A DNA stretch of 64,000 nt from Pseudoalteromonas xiamenensis. GTDB taxonomy: Bacteria > Pseudomonadota > Gammaproteobacteria > Enterobacterales > Alteromonadaceae. The position numbers and the translations under genes were made by a program. The stretch lies in NCBI RefSeq assembly GCF_042431545.1, contig NZ_JBHLYX010000031.1; one strand, 5' to 3'. The first letter of the stretch is position 1. Every line of letters starts with the position of its first letter. Positions 25,148 through 34,038 of this stretch are shown piece after piece. The notes under the pieces were generated by a model. The model worked only from the letters and a program-made list of their open reading frames with translations. It did not search any database and was not told where the DNA came from.

Positions 25148-26533
25148 TTAAGACTGCGCCGAAGCCGCTTTAGATTTCGCTTCAACAGCGTAAAGTTTGT
25201 CTCTGATTAAGTACAAGAATAACAACGAAGGCAACACCATCAAGGCTGTTATCACAAAGAACAACGCCCAATTTCCATGTAACCAATCATCAATTACCAC
25301 ACCGCTGTAGCTTGATAACACGGTTCTGCCTAAGCTGCCAATTGAGGCCAGTAACGCATAGTGCGTAGCACTAAACGCCCTATCACAAAGCATACTAATA
25401 AAGGCAACAAGTGCCACCAATGACCACGCTTGAGTAAAGCCATCAATGATAATTGCAGCTAGGTACAGGTATTCCTTCGGACCACTTATCGCTATCCATG
25501 AAAACATTAAGTTCGAGGCTGCCATAGCGATACCACTGATAAAGAGTCCTTTAACAATCCCATATCGTTGATTGAATAGACTTCCTAGTAACGCAAATAT
25601 GATGGTAATAAGGCCGCTACCTAATTTGGAGTATTGCGCAATTTGCGAGTTGCTAAAGCCTATTTCTTTATAAAAAACAATCGACATACGAGCCAAGAAA
25701 GATTCGCCAATCTTGAATAAGAAGATGAACAAGATGAGTGACAACGCGGTTTTAAATCCATTTCGTTTAAAAAAGCTCGCAAAGGGTTCAATAACCGTTA
25801 CCGCGAGCCAAGCTCCTACCTTTGAAGCAAGGCCGCTAGTACTGCCAATACGCGCTTGATAGCGAGCTTCGAGATCGGCTTGTGTTTGTTCGCGATGCGT
25901 TTTGGGTTCATTGGCAAAAAGCGTAATGACGATTAAGACAACAAAGATGCCAGCCAACACGAAATAGACTTGGGGCCATTCGATGCTCGGTAAATCGGCT
26001 AAGAAGAAAGGAATTGCGCCAAGCAACGCATAACCTGTCCACCAACCTGAGGTTGCCATGGCCGCGGCTGCGGTGATCTTCTCGCCTTCATGCTCTTCAA
26101 AGCAATCAATGCGGAAGCCATCAATCGCAATGTCTTGTGTTGCACAAGAAAGGGCGATGATGAAACAACATAACGCGGCTAAAAACAGTTCGTTTTGGAT
26201 ATCCAATGTCGCCATTTTTAAGGTTGCGCACACAGCGATAAGCTGACATACAAGGATCCAGCTTCGGCGTTGGCCTAGAGCTGCATGTAGGTAGGGGAGC
26301 TTGATACGGTCGAGAAGTGGTGACCATAAAAAATTTACTGTATAAGCCCCAAATACGAGGCCAAATAAACCAATGGTACTGCGGCTTAATCCTTCATCTT
26401 TGAGCCATGCTGACATGACTGAGCCAATCAACACCCAAGGAAATCCGCTTGCAATACCAAACCCAAACACCGTCGCTAACCGTTTGTCTGAAAAAAGCAT
26501 TTTAAAATAATTTAGCATTAATGACGGTGTCAT
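25148..26533 (-). CDS. ampG: Muropeptide permease AmpG (MFS)
   Basis: AmpG imports GlcNAc-anhydroMurNAc peptides from the periplasm for cell-wall recycling, using the proton gradient. The 461-residue protein has about 12-14 hydrophobic segments; the N-terminus LFGFGIASGFPWVLIGS-like stretch (here VFGFGIASGFPWVLIG at residues 19-34), WSPLLDR and IDGFRIDCFEEHE are typical of AmpG. It is the last gene of the leftward run rlmG-yajG-cyclophilin-ampG, and the yajG-ampG neighbourhood is also found in E. coli. AmpG fits with the AmgK/MurU salvage pathway encoded at 2261-3924. Confidence 0.9.
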   Translation of the reverse strand: MTPSLMLNYFKMLFSDKRLATVFGFGIASGFPWVLIGSVMSAWLKDEGLSRSTIGLFGLVFGAYTVNFLWSPLLDRIKLPYLHAALGQRRSWILVCQLIAVCATLKMATLDIQNELFLAALCCFIIALSCATQDIAIDGFRIDCFEEHEGEKITAAAAMATSGWWTGYALLGAIPFFLADLPSIEWPQVYFVLAGIFVVLIVITLFANEPKTHREQTQADLEARYQARIGSTSGLASKVGAWLAVTVIEPFASFFKRNGFKTALSLILFIFLFKIGESFLARMSIVFYKEIGFSNSQIAQYSKLGSGLITIIFALLGSLFNQRYGIVKGLFISGIAMAASNLMFSWIAISGPKEYLYLAAIIIDGFTQAWSLVALVAFISMLCDRAFSATHYALLASIGSLGRTVLSSYSGVVIDDWLHGNWALFFVITALMVLPSLLFLYLIRDKLYAVEAKSKAASAQS

Positions 26534-26549
26534 AGTGAACTCTTCGTTG

Positions 26550-27167
26550 TTATTGTTGTTCTTCCAACACTTCCATGTTGAAAATAATCACAGGTTCTTT
26601 CGGAATAAATGAGTAACCCAGTTTTTTATTGTAATCCGTTTCAACGCGCATAATGGCATCTAACGTGTCGGTGCCTTCCACAGCATAACCAAAAACAGCA
26701 AATCCCCAACCTTTACCGGGGTTTAAATGGTCGTTGTCATTCATGTTAAAAAAGAACTGACGCGTAGCCGAATGTGGTTTGCTGTCCTGATACGCCATAG
26801 CTATTGTGTACATATCGTTTCGTAAGCCGTTTCCGCTTTCGTTAAAAATTGGCGCTCGTTCAAACATCCCGTCGTAATCTTTGTCATACCCACCACCTTG
26901 AATGACGAAGTCTTTCTCGTTGGCATCGTCTCGTTCGACACGGTGGAAAACGGACCCCTTGTAATCGCCATTTGCAACGTAAGTAAGGAAATTGTTCACC
27001 GTGATCGGTGCGCGCATTCGATCAAGTTCGACTACAAGGGCTCCTTTGCTTGTGTTGATTTTTACACGAGGGAACAAGTTATCTTTTTGGACGAATTTAC
27101 CGTCAATAGCAGCAAAACAATTGAGGCTGAATAAGCCAATCAGTAAAGCGGCGAACCACGCTTTCAT
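26550..27167 (-). CDS. Periplasmic cyclophilin-type peptidyl-prolyl isomerase
   Basis: The 205-residue product carries a signal peptide (about residues 1-19, NCFA-A) and a cyclophilin domain like that of PpiA. Recognisable pieces are VELDRMRAPITVNNFLTYV, SVFHRVERDD, FVIQGGGY and RQFFFNMNDNDHLNPG, with Phe and Arg of FHR and Gln of VIQGG at the expected active-site positions. It should catalyse proline isomerisation of exported proteins. It lies 16 bases upstream of ampG and three bases downstream of yajG, inside the same operon. I give no symbol because cyclophilin paralogues cannot be separated by eye. Confidence 0.88.
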   Translation of the reverse strand: MKAWFAALLIGLFSLNCFAAIDGKFVQKDNLFPRVKINTSKGALVVELDRMRAPITVNNFLTYVANGDYKGSVFHRVERDDANEKDFVIQGGGYDKDYDGMFERAPIFNESGNGLRNDMYTIAMAYQDSKPHSATRQFFFNMNDNDHLNPGKGWGFAVFGYAVEGTDTLDAIMRVETDYNKKLGYSFIPKEPVIIFNMEVLEEQQ

Positions 27168-27170
27168 TTT

Positions 27171-27725
27171 CTACTCCTCTAGGAATGCAATCACTTCTTT
27201 GTCACTAATCATACGGGTAATGATTTGAATTATTAAGTTATTGAGTTGATTTTCGACTTTTGATTGTTCATGCAATAGTGGTCCCGTTAGTTCCGCTTTA
27301 CCTGAGAAGGTTTTATTGAATTGACGGCGGCCATCGCTAATTTGCAACTCGAATTCTGCAACGGCATTACTGGTGTGCTGTGTTAAAGATTCACTTACTC
27401 TGGCGTTAAGTGATTTAATCAGCAGTGTCATTCGAGTATTGGCACTTACAACGACTCGAGCCTTTTGTGCTTCTAGCGCATCAGTTAATGCCCGTTCTAC
27501 CAACGTGGGTAATTCAGCGTGTGGCAGGTAGATTTGAGGCTCTTGATCAACCACTTTAATCGAAAATTTACTCACTCGGTGGTCAATGACACTCAGTTGA
27601 AGTGTTTTTGGAATTGCATGGTAAAACCCACCTTGATATTGAGGTGATAGGACAACTGGACGCAATGCGGAAGAGCATCCACTCAAGCAAAAAATTAGGA
27701 AAAATAAACTGGCAACTATCTTCAT
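27171..27725 (-). CDS. yajG: YajG family lipoprotein
   Basis: The 184-residue product has a lipobox LSGC (Cys17) and a mature region of the YajG type (PALSPQ-like start, here VVLSPQYQGG, then a long helical segment and LVERALTDALEAQKARVV). YajG is an uncharacterised outer-membrane lipoprotein; in E. coli its gene lies next to ampG, as here with only the cyclophilin gene between. Its ATG overlaps the end of rlmG by four bases. Function is unknown; co-location with ampG suggests a link with the cell wall. Confidence 0.82.
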   Translation of the reverse strand: MKIVASLFFLIFCLSGCSSALRPVVLSPQYQGGFYHAIPKTLQLSVIDHRVSKFSIKVVDQEPQIYLPHAELPTLVERALTDALEAQKARVVVSANTRMTLLIKSLNARVSESLTQHTSNAVAEFELQISDGRRQFNKTFSGKAELTGPLLHEQSKVENQLNNLIIQIITRMISDKEVIAFLEE

Positions 27726-28870
27726 GATTGACCTCGTTTTTGAGCGCTTAATACGACAAATTTCTTGTTACTTCCGAGTAACTTGCAGTTATCAAATAGG
27801 CGATTAAGTTTTTCTTCGTAACCTAAATGACGATTACCAATAATACGCAGTTCCCCACCAACACGAAGCGTCCGTTTCGCTTCTAAAAACATCTGCCACG
27901 CAATATGATCCGTGATGGCTTGAGCTTGATGAAAAGGAGGATTGCATAGAATTAAATCCGCAGTTGCTGGCAAAAAGCCAGACAAACAGTCAGTTTGAAT
28001 AAACTCGCACTGCGCCAATTGTTCTGGCAAATTTTCATGAACGTTCAGTTTGGCAGAGGCAACAGCCATGGCGGACTCATCGACGAAGGACACCTGTGCG
28101 TTGGGCATTTTTGACAGCACGGTTAAACCAATTACGCCATTACCACACCCTAAATCTACGATACGTAGTGATTTCTTGCCCTGCGGTAAGTAGTTCATAA
28201 AAAACCGAGCACCAATGTCCAGAGAATCTCGTGAAAACACGTTCGCATGGTTAAACATTGTGAACTCTGTATTTTCCAATGGCCACGAGACCAAATGTTC
28301 GCGTATGGCTTTACCTTCGCTGAGTGTTTTGGTTGCAGCAAAGATAAGTCGAGATTTTTTACAGGCAAGGCTTGTGGTAGGTTCACTCAGCGATTTGCCA
28401 ATCAGTTTCAATGTTGACGTGTGAATGTCCTTCGCTTTACCAGCCAGTACAACAGGGACACCCGGTTTGAGGTGGGTGCTGAGTTGGGAAAGTAATGCGG
28501 CCAGAAATCCATTATTTTTCGGCAGTTTAATAACGACGAGATCGATTGTATCGGCAAAATGTGCAAGGCTATCAACGAACTCGACCGTTTTGTCTACTAA
28601 GTTGTTTGCTGCTAGATTGTATTTTGTTGCTTCATGGCTTACGAAAGAATCTGAGAGGGACGTAATTTTAGGTGCATTCAACGCACACGCTAGCGCACCA
28701 AAGCCATCATTAATTATTAACAGATGTTTTGGCGCGTCCGCTAACGTCTCTACATGCTCAACCAATAGCTCATCGGCAGAATCCCAAGCTTGAAGGCTAC
28801 GGTTCTTTTGGTCCAGAGGAAAGCGGTGTAGAGTATAAGTTACTCCACCTAATAAAGCGTCTGTTAGCAT
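27722..28870 (-). CDS. rlmG: 23S rRNA (guanine-1835-N2)-methyltransferase RlmG
   Basis: RlmG methylates G1835 of 23S rRNA. The protein has two methyltransferase-like halves: a degenerate N-terminal one (LLIINDGFGALACAL) and a catalytic one with VDLGCGNGVIGL (SAM binding), VDESAMAVASAKLN and the catalytic NPPFHQ motif. An ATG at 28870 gives 382 residues, close to E. coli RlmG (378), and aligns the YTLHRFP start. ATGs at 28906 and 28954 are also in frame, the former leaving only three bases to the divergent alkB-like gene; none has a clear Shine-Dalgarno. It leads the rlmG-yajG-cyclophilin-ampG operon. Confidence 0.9.
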   Translation of the reverse strand: MLTDALLGGVTYTLHRFPLDQKNRSLQAWDSADELLVEHVETLADAPKHLLIINDGFGALACALNAPKITSLSDSFVSHEATKYNLAANNLVDKTVEFVDSLAHFADTIDLVVIKLPKNNGFLAALLSQLSTHLKPGVPVVLAGKAKDIHTSTLKLIGKSLSEPTTSLACKKSRLIFAATKTLSEGKAIREHLVSWPLENTEFTMFNHANVFSRDSLDIGARFFMNYLPQGKKSLRIVDLGCGNGVIGLTVLSKMPNAQVSFVDESAMAVASAKLNVHENLPEQLAQCEFIQTDCLSGFLPATADLILCNPPFHQAQAITDHIAWQMFLEAKRTLRVGGELRIIGNRHLGYEEKLNRLFDNCKLLGSNKKFVVLSAQKRGQS

Positions 28871-28909
28871 AGTGTTCGTTGTCGCGTTAAAGAGAAGTTG
28901 AATCATACC

Positions 28910-29500
28910 ATGTTTGAGTTGTCGCAAAAACCAGACTTGCCAAATGGTTTTCAATACTTAATGCCCGTGATTAGCACGCAAAAGGCGTGGTCACTCTTTG
29001 ACTTTTTACGGTTGAACATTAATTGGCAACAACCATCGATTCAAGTGTACGGGAAATTTCATCCCATTCCTCGATTACAGTGTTACATCGCTGACTCAGG
29101 GCTGAATTATCAATACTCGGCACTGAATTTACTTCCAGACGCTTGGAATGAACCTTTATTAGCGATGCGGCAGCGTTTACAAACAGCGTTTAAACAACCC
29201 TTCAACGCAGTATTATTAAATTATTATCGTAATGGCTTAGATTGTATGGGATGGCACAGTGATGATGAGCCGGAATTAGGCGACCATCCGACGATAGTGT
29301 CAGTGTCACTTGGTGCGGCTCGCAAATTCGCCATTAAAGACCGTGAAACGGCTTCACAATGGCAATTATATCTAGAGCACGGTAGCGCGTTAGTAATGAC
29401 CGGAATGAGTCAGCAGCTCTACGTGCACAGCCTACCAAAGCAGCGCAAAGTGGGTGAAGGTCGGATTAATCTCACGTTTAGAAACATAGTGAATAAATAG
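28910..29500 (+). CDS. AlkB-like 2-oxoglutarate/Fe(II) dioxygenase
   Basis: The 196-residue protein is an AlkB-family dioxygenase, which removes alkyl groups from nucleic acid bases by oxidation. Visible features are NYYRNGLDCMGWHSDDEPEL with the iron-binding HxD, ISVSLGAARKF-like VSVSLGAARKFAIKD, a second metal histidine in LYVHSLPK and the 2-oxoglutarate-binding arginines of GRINLTFR. It matches the ALKBH2/3-like type common in proteobacteria rather than E. coli AlkB itself. It starts 39 bases or fewer from the divergent rlmG start and no good Shine-Dalgarno is visible, so a TTG at 28898 remains possible. Confidence 0.87.
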   Translation: MFELSQKPDLPNGFQYLMPVISTQKAWSLFDFLRLNINWQQPSIQVYGKFHPIPRLQCYIADSGLNYQYSALNLLPDAWNEPLLAMRQRLQTAFKQPFNAVLLNYYRNGLDCMGWHSDDEPELGDHPTIVSVSLGAARKFAIKDRETASQWQLYLEHGSALVMTGMSQQLYVHSLPKQRKVGEGRINLTFRNIVNK

Positions 29501-29554
29501 CAATTCACGAGTCGCCCAAGTATAGTAGCGGGCAAAGAACTAGAGGAATTTCAC

Positions 29555-29866
29555 ATGTCTATGCAACAAACTTTATTCGACAAAATCAATGCGGCGATTT
29601 CTTGCTCTTTTTTAGACGTCGTAAATGAAAGCCACATGCACAGTCGAGGTGAAGACTCTCATTTTAAAGTCGTTGCAGTCAGTGAAAGCTTTTCGGGTCA
29701 ACGTTTATTGCAACGCCATCGTACAATTAATGCTATCCTTGCCGATGAACTGGCGAATCATATTCATGCGTTGGCCATACACGCGTATACGCCAGAGGAA
29801 TTCGCAGAGCGTCAGAATGAAGCACCAGCTTCACCTTCTTGTTTAGGTGGTTCAAAGTTCGATTAG
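29555..29866 (+). CDS. bolA: BolA family protein
   Basis: The 103-residue product has the class II KH-like BolA fold: LDVVNESHMHSRGEDSHFKVVAVSESFSGQRLLQRHRTINAIL, including the conserved histidine of the FKVVAVS strand region and the RH of the helix-turn-helix. BolA proteins bind monothiol glutaredoxins with a shared [2Fe-2S] cluster and influence morphology and stress genes. It is 54 bases after the alkB-like gene and has AGAGGAATTTCAC before its ATG. The C-terminal tail ends PSCLGGSKFD, as in many marine BolA proteins. Confidence 0.92.
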   Translation: MSMQQTLFDKINAAISCSFLDVVNESHMHSRGEDSHFKVVAVSESFSGQRLLQRHRTINAILADELANHIHALAIHAYTPEEFAERQNEAPASPSCLGGSKFD

Positions 29867-29951
29867 TAGCTGATCAGACCTGATCTTGCACGAACTACCA
29901 GTAAACTAGGACAGTTTTTCTAAAAGCAAAAAGACGAAAATAGGACTCAAC

Positions 29952-31142
29952 ATGGTTATTCAGCCGAAAATTCGTGGTTTTATTTGTACTAATGCACACC
30001 CAGTAGGCTGTGCTGCGCACGTAAATGAACAAATTGCATACGTGAAGTCGCAAGGCAAATTAACTAATGGCCCTAAAAATGTACTCGTAATCGGTGCATC
30101 AACTGGTTACGGTCTAGCATCTCGTATTACCGCAGCATTCGGTTACGGTGCTAAGACACTTGGCGTGTTCTTTGAAAAAGAAGGCGTTGAGAAAAAGACG
30201 GGAACTGCGGGTTGGTATAACACTGCTGCATTTCAACGTGCGGCAGAAGCAGAAGGCCTATGGTCAAAAAACATCAATGGTGATGCGTTTTCTGACGAGA
30301 TAAAAGCGAAAGCAATCGAAACAATTAAAGCTGAGATGGGTCAAATCGATTTAGTGGTTTACTCGTTGGCTTCACCACGTCGTACTGATCCAAAAACGGG
30401 TGAAACGTATTCTTCTGTATTAAAGCCAATTGGTAAAACAGTTACGACTAAAAATCTAAACACGTCTAAGCGTGCTATCGATGAAGTGACTGTTGAAGCA
30501 GCAAATGAAGACGAAATTGCAAATACCATTAAAGTAATGGGTGGCGAAGATTGGGAACTTTGGATTGACGCGATGCATGACGCTGGCGTTTTAGCTGAAG
30601 GATTTAAAACCGCAGCGTACACTTACATTGGTAAAGAGTTAACGTGGCCAATCTACGGTCACGCGACGATTGGTAAAGCGAAAGAAGATCTAGATAGAGC
30701 AGCAAAAGCGCTTAATGAGAAAACAGCTGCGCTGAAAGGTGAAGCTTACGTAGCATCGTTAAATGCGGTGGTAACTCAAGCGAGTTCAGCGATTCCAATC
30801 ATGCCTCTGTATATTTCAGCGCTTTTCAAAGTGACCAAAGAAGAAGATATTTACGAAGGTACGATTGAACAGATCCATGGTTTGTTCACGGAAAACCTGT
30901 TTGGTGAGACACCTCGTTTTGACGATGGCGGTCATTTATTCCAAAACTACAAAGAGCTTCAAGACGATATTCAAGCGCGTATTCAAACGATTTGGGACGC
31001 GACGACGACAGAAACAATCGACGAATTAACGGATTATGTTGGTTACAACAATGAATTCCTTCGTCTATTTGGATTTGGGTTTGAGTCTGTAGACTATGAC
31101 GCAGATGTTGACCCTGTCGTAGAGATAAACCACATGGTTTAA
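29952..31142 (+). CDS. fabV: Trans-2-enoyl-[acyl-carrier-protein]/CoA reductase FabV
   Basis: FabV is the NADH-dependent enoyl reductase that completes each cycle of fatty-acid elongation in Vibrio, Pseudomonas and relatives, and is typically insensitive to triclosan. The 396-residue product opens with MVIQPKIRGFICTNAHPVGC, characteristic of the family, followed by the nucleotide site NVLVIGASTGYGLASR (about residues 43-58), VYSLASPRRTDP and TYIGKELTWPIYGHATIGKAKEDL with the catalytic Tyr/Lys region. Length equals that of other FabV proteins. It is monocistronic with a strong terminator. Confidence 0.97.
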   Translation: MVIQPKIRGFICTNAHPVGCAAHVNEQIAYVKSQGKLTNGPKNVLVIGASTGYGLASRITAAFGYGAKTLGVFFEKEGVEKKTGTAGWYNTAAFQRAAEAEGLWSKNINGDAFSDEIKAKAIETIKAEMGQIDLVVYSLASPRRTDPKTGETYSSVLKPIGKTVTTKNLNTSKRAIDEVTVEAANEDEIANTIKVMGGEDWELWIDAMHDAGVLAEGFKTAAYTYIGKELTWPIYGHATIGKAKEDLDRAAKALNEKTAALKGEAYVASLNAVVTQASSAIPIMPLYISALFKVTKEEDIYEGTIEQIHGLFTENLFGETPRFDDGGHLFQNYKELQDDIQARIQTIWDATTTETIDELTDYVGYNNEFLRLFGFGFESVDYDADVDPVVEINHMV

Positions 31143-31147
31143 ATCGG

Positions 31148-31175
31148 AAAGCCGCTTCAAAGCGGCTTTTTTGCG
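31148..31175 (+). terminator. Terminator of fabV
   Basis: AAAGCCGC and GCGGCTTT pair around TTCAAA and are followed by TTTTTTG, six bases beyond the fabV stop. Confidence 0.88.
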
Positions 31176-31491
31176 TTTTTAGGGACGAATCGAGAGGGCT
31201 TTGTTGATTTTCTCGAATACCTAAATGCAATACCACAATAGTCTAGGTTGAAAAATTGTCGCTTAAATAGAGCCACATAAAAGGCTTTGTTTCGCGTATT
31301 AATTTCATATTTCCACTCGCATAGTCGGTATGATTGATGTTAAAATCTGGGAAATATGTAAGAACATTATCGCATCGCTCAAAGAGTGTTGAGATGGGGT
31401 TGCTCTTTAAATCCTAACCAATAACTTGAATAAAGCGCTGCGGTGAACAAAGATTATTCAGTTTCTTTCCATTAATGTAATGCAAGTGCGT
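31176..31491. other. Leader and promoter region of the nqr operon
   Basis: About 315 bases without a gene precede nqrA. No -35/-10 pair stands out and no known riboswitch was recognised. The segment GCTCTTTAAATCC near 31402 resembles sequences seen in rRNA leaders, which may be chance. Confidence 0.4.
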
Positions 31492-32835
31492 ATGATCAAC
31501 ATAAAAAAAGGTCTGGATTTACCGATAGAGGGCGCACCTCAACAAGTTATTCATGACGGCCCTGCTGTCAAACGAGTAGCTGTGTTAGGTGAAGAGTTTA
31601 TTGGTATGCGTCCTACCATGCATATCCGCGTGGATGACCAAGTCAAAAAAGGCCAAGTTCTTTTTGAAGATAAAAAGAACCCAGGCGTCAAGTTCACTGC
31701 GCCAGCTTCTGGTGTAGTTAAAGAAATTAACCGTGGTGCGAAGCGCGTACTTCAGTCAGTTGTGATTGAAGTGAGCGGCAATGAGCATATCGCGTTTGAT
31801 AAATTTGCTGCTTCTGAACTAGCTGGTTTAGATCGCGAAGTTGTTAAACGTGTACTAGTTGATGCAGGTCAGTGGCCAGCATTACGTGCTCGTCCGTTTA
31901 GCCGTGTTGCAGCGTTAGATGCAACGCCAAGCTCAATCTTCGTAACGGCAATCGACACTAACCCATTAGCTGCAGATCCTGCGGTGATCATCGCTGAAAA
32001 CGTGGAAGCGTTTGAAGCGGGTCTCGCTGTCGTGTCTCGCTTAACTGATGGTAAAGTGTTCGTTTGTAAAAAAGCGGGCGCGAAAATCCCAAGTTCTGCT
32101 ATTTCACAAGTTGAAGTACATGAATTTGCGGGCGTTCACCCAGCTGGTAACGTTGGCACTCACATCCATTTCCTCGATGCAGTTTCTGCAAGCAAGCAAG
32201 TTTGGCACTTAGGTTACCAAGACGTAGTAGCGTTTGGTAAGCTTTTCCTAACTGGCGAAGTTTCAGCAGAGCGTGTGATTTCACTCGCTGGTCCTCGAGT
32301 TAAGAATCCTCGTTTAGTTCGTACTACTCTCGGTGCGTCGTTAACTGATTTAGTATCAGGTGAGCTAGAAGAAGGTGACAACCGTATCATTTCTGGTTCG
32401 GTGTTGGCTGGTAAAACAGCAACAGGCCCTCATGCTTACTTAGGTCGTTACCACGTTCAAGTGTCTGTACTACTTGAAGGTCGTGAAAAAGAACTATTTG
32501 GTTGGATTGTACCAGGCAGCGACAAGTTCTCTGTTACTCGTTCGTTCCTGTCTCACCTAGCGCCAAGTCGTCTATTCAAGATGACTACGTCAACAGGTGG
32601 TTCTGACCGTGCGATGGTTCCAATCGGTAGCTACGAGCGCGTAATGCCTCTTGATATTCTGCCAACACTCTTATTGCGTGACCTTATTTCACGTGACTTA
32701 GATGGCGCAATTGCGTTAGGTGCATTAGAGCTAGATGAAGAAGATTTGGCACTTTGTACTTTCGTATGCCCAGGCAAATACGAGTACGGTTCAATCCTTC
32801 GTGATTGCTTGACGACTATCGAGAAGGAAGGTTAA
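31492..32835 (+). CDS. nqrA: Na+-translocating NADH:quinone reductase subunit A
   Basis: NqrA is the peripheral cytoplasmic subunit of the respiratory Na+ pump and takes part in ubiquinone binding. The 447-residue form starting MINIKKGLDLPIEGAPQQV aligns with Vibrio NqrA (446). An in-frame ATG four codons upstream (31480) would add MQVR and is less likely. GxxHPAGNVGTHIHFLDAV (about residues 210-228) and the C-terminal cysteine cluster in LALCTFVCPGKYEYG are typical. It opens the six-gene nqr operon, with nqrB three bases downstream, and codon choice is that of a highly expressed gene. Confidence 0.97.
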   Translation: MINIKKGLDLPIEGAPQQVIHDGPAVKRVAVLGEEFIGMRPTMHIRVDDQVKKGQVLFEDKKNPGVKFTAPASGVVKEINRGAKRVLQSVVIEVSGNEHIAFDKFAASELAGLDREVVKRVLVDAGQWPALRARPFSRVAALDATPSSIFVTAIDTNPLAADPAVIIAENVEAFEAGLAVVSRLTDGKVFVCKKAGAKIPSSAISQVEVHEFAGVHPAGNVGTHIHFLDAVSASKQVWHLGYQDVVAFGKLFLTGEVSAERVISLAGPRVKNPRLVRTTLGASLTDLVSGELEEGDNRIISGSVLAGKTATGPHAYLGRYHVQVSVLLEGREKELFGWIVPGSDKFSVTRSFLSHLAPSRLFKMTTSTGGSDRAMVPIGSYERVMPLDILPTLLLRDLISRDLDGAIALGALELDEEDLALCTFVCPGKYEYGSILRDCLTTIEKEG

Positions 32836-32838
32836 GAA

Positions 32839-34038
32839 ATGGCCTTAAAGAAATATTTAGAAGACATTGAACACCACTTTGAACCGGGCGGTAAGCACGA
32901 AAAGTGGTATGCATTGTATGAAGCAGTTGCAACGATTCTGTACACGCCAGGTTATGTAAACAAAGGCGCAACACACGTTCGTGACAACATCGACCTAAAA
33001 CGTATCATGATTTTTGTATGGTTGGCGACATTCCCAGCTATGTTCTTTGGTATGTTTAATATCGGTCATCAAGCGACTATCGCTCTTGGTAATGGTTTCG
33101 AGCTTGCAAATAGCTGGCAAGTAGCCCTTTTCCATATGTTTGGTGGTGACCTCTCAGCGACTTCCGGTTGGGGCGCTAAGATGTTCTATGGCGCGTGTTT
33201 CTTCCTACCTATCTACGCAACGACCTTTATCGTTGGTGGTTTTTGGGAAGTGTTATTCGCGTCTATCCGTAAGCACGAAGTGAACGAAGGCTTCTTCGTA
33301 ACATCTGTACTATTTGCACTTATCCTGCCTGCAACAATTCCATTGTGGCAAGTAGCACTCGGTATCACATTCGGTGTGGTTATTGCGAAAGAAGTATTTG
33401 GTGGTACAGGCCGTAACTTCTTAAACCCAGCACTTGCTGGCCGTGCATTCCTGTTCTTCGCATACCCAGCGCAAATTTCTGGTGACACAGTATGGACAGC
33501 CGTTGATTCATTCTCGGGCGCAACATACTTAAGCCAAGCTGTTGCAGGTAGCCTTGACTACAGCAACATGGCGCTTTGGTGGAATTCATTCTACGGCTTT
33601 ATCCAAGGTTCTGTAGGTGAAACGTCAACACTAGCTATCCTAATCGGTGGCTTGTTCTTGATCTACACGCGTATTGCTTCATGGCGCATCGTACTAGGTA
33701 CTTTCCTTGGTATGGTTGTGACTGCGACGATTCTTAACATGGTAGGTTCAGAAACAAACGCTGCATTCGCAATGCCTTGGCATTGGCACCTAGTATTAGG
33801 TGGTTTTGCATTTGGTATGTTCTTCATGGCTACTGACCCTGTATCAGCTTCATTCACGGACAAAGGTAAATGGGCATACGGTGCACTTATTGGCTTCATG
33901 GTTGTGATGATCCGCGTTGTAAACCCGGCATACCCAGAAGGCATGATGTTAGCAATTCTATTCGCTAACTTATTTGCGCCGCTATTTGACCACTTCGTAG
34001 TGCAGGCTAACGTGAAGAGGAGATTAGCTCGTGGCTAA
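32839..34038 (+). CDS. nqrB: Na+-translocating NADH:quinone reductase subunit B
   Basis: NqrB is an integral membrane subunit carrying covalent FMN and riboflavin and forming part of the sodium path. The 399-residue protein has about ten hydrophobic segments. Thr229 in SGATYLSQ is the expected residue for phosphoester-linked FMN, the modification made by ApbE, whose gene lies at 37354. FFMATDPVSASFT in the C-terminal part is also conserved. AAGAA precedes the ATG three bases after nqrA, and the end overlaps nqrC by eight bases. Confidence 0.97.
   Translation: MALKKYLEDIEHHFEPGGKHEKWYALYEAVATILYTPGYVNKGATHVRDNIDLKRIMIFVWLATFPAMFFGMFNIGHQATIALGNGFELANSWQVALFHMFGGDLSATSGWGAKMFYGACFFLPIYATTFIVGGFWEVLFASIRKHEVNEGFFVTSVLFALILPATIPLWQVALGITFGVVIAKEVFGGTGRNFLNPALAGRAFLFFAYPAQISGDTVWTAVDSFSGATYLSQAVAGSLDYSNMALWWNSFYGFIQGSVGETSTLAILIGGLFLIYTRIASWRIVLGTFLGMVVTATILNMVGSETNAAFAMPWHWHLVLGGFAFGMFFMATDPVSASFTDKGKWAYGALIGFMVVMIRVVNPAYPEGMMLAILFANLFAPLFDHFVVQANVKRRLARG

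Noticed and set aside
28425..28793. Antisense frame over rlmG
   Set aside because: No start signal, and composition typical of a reverse-strand shadow.
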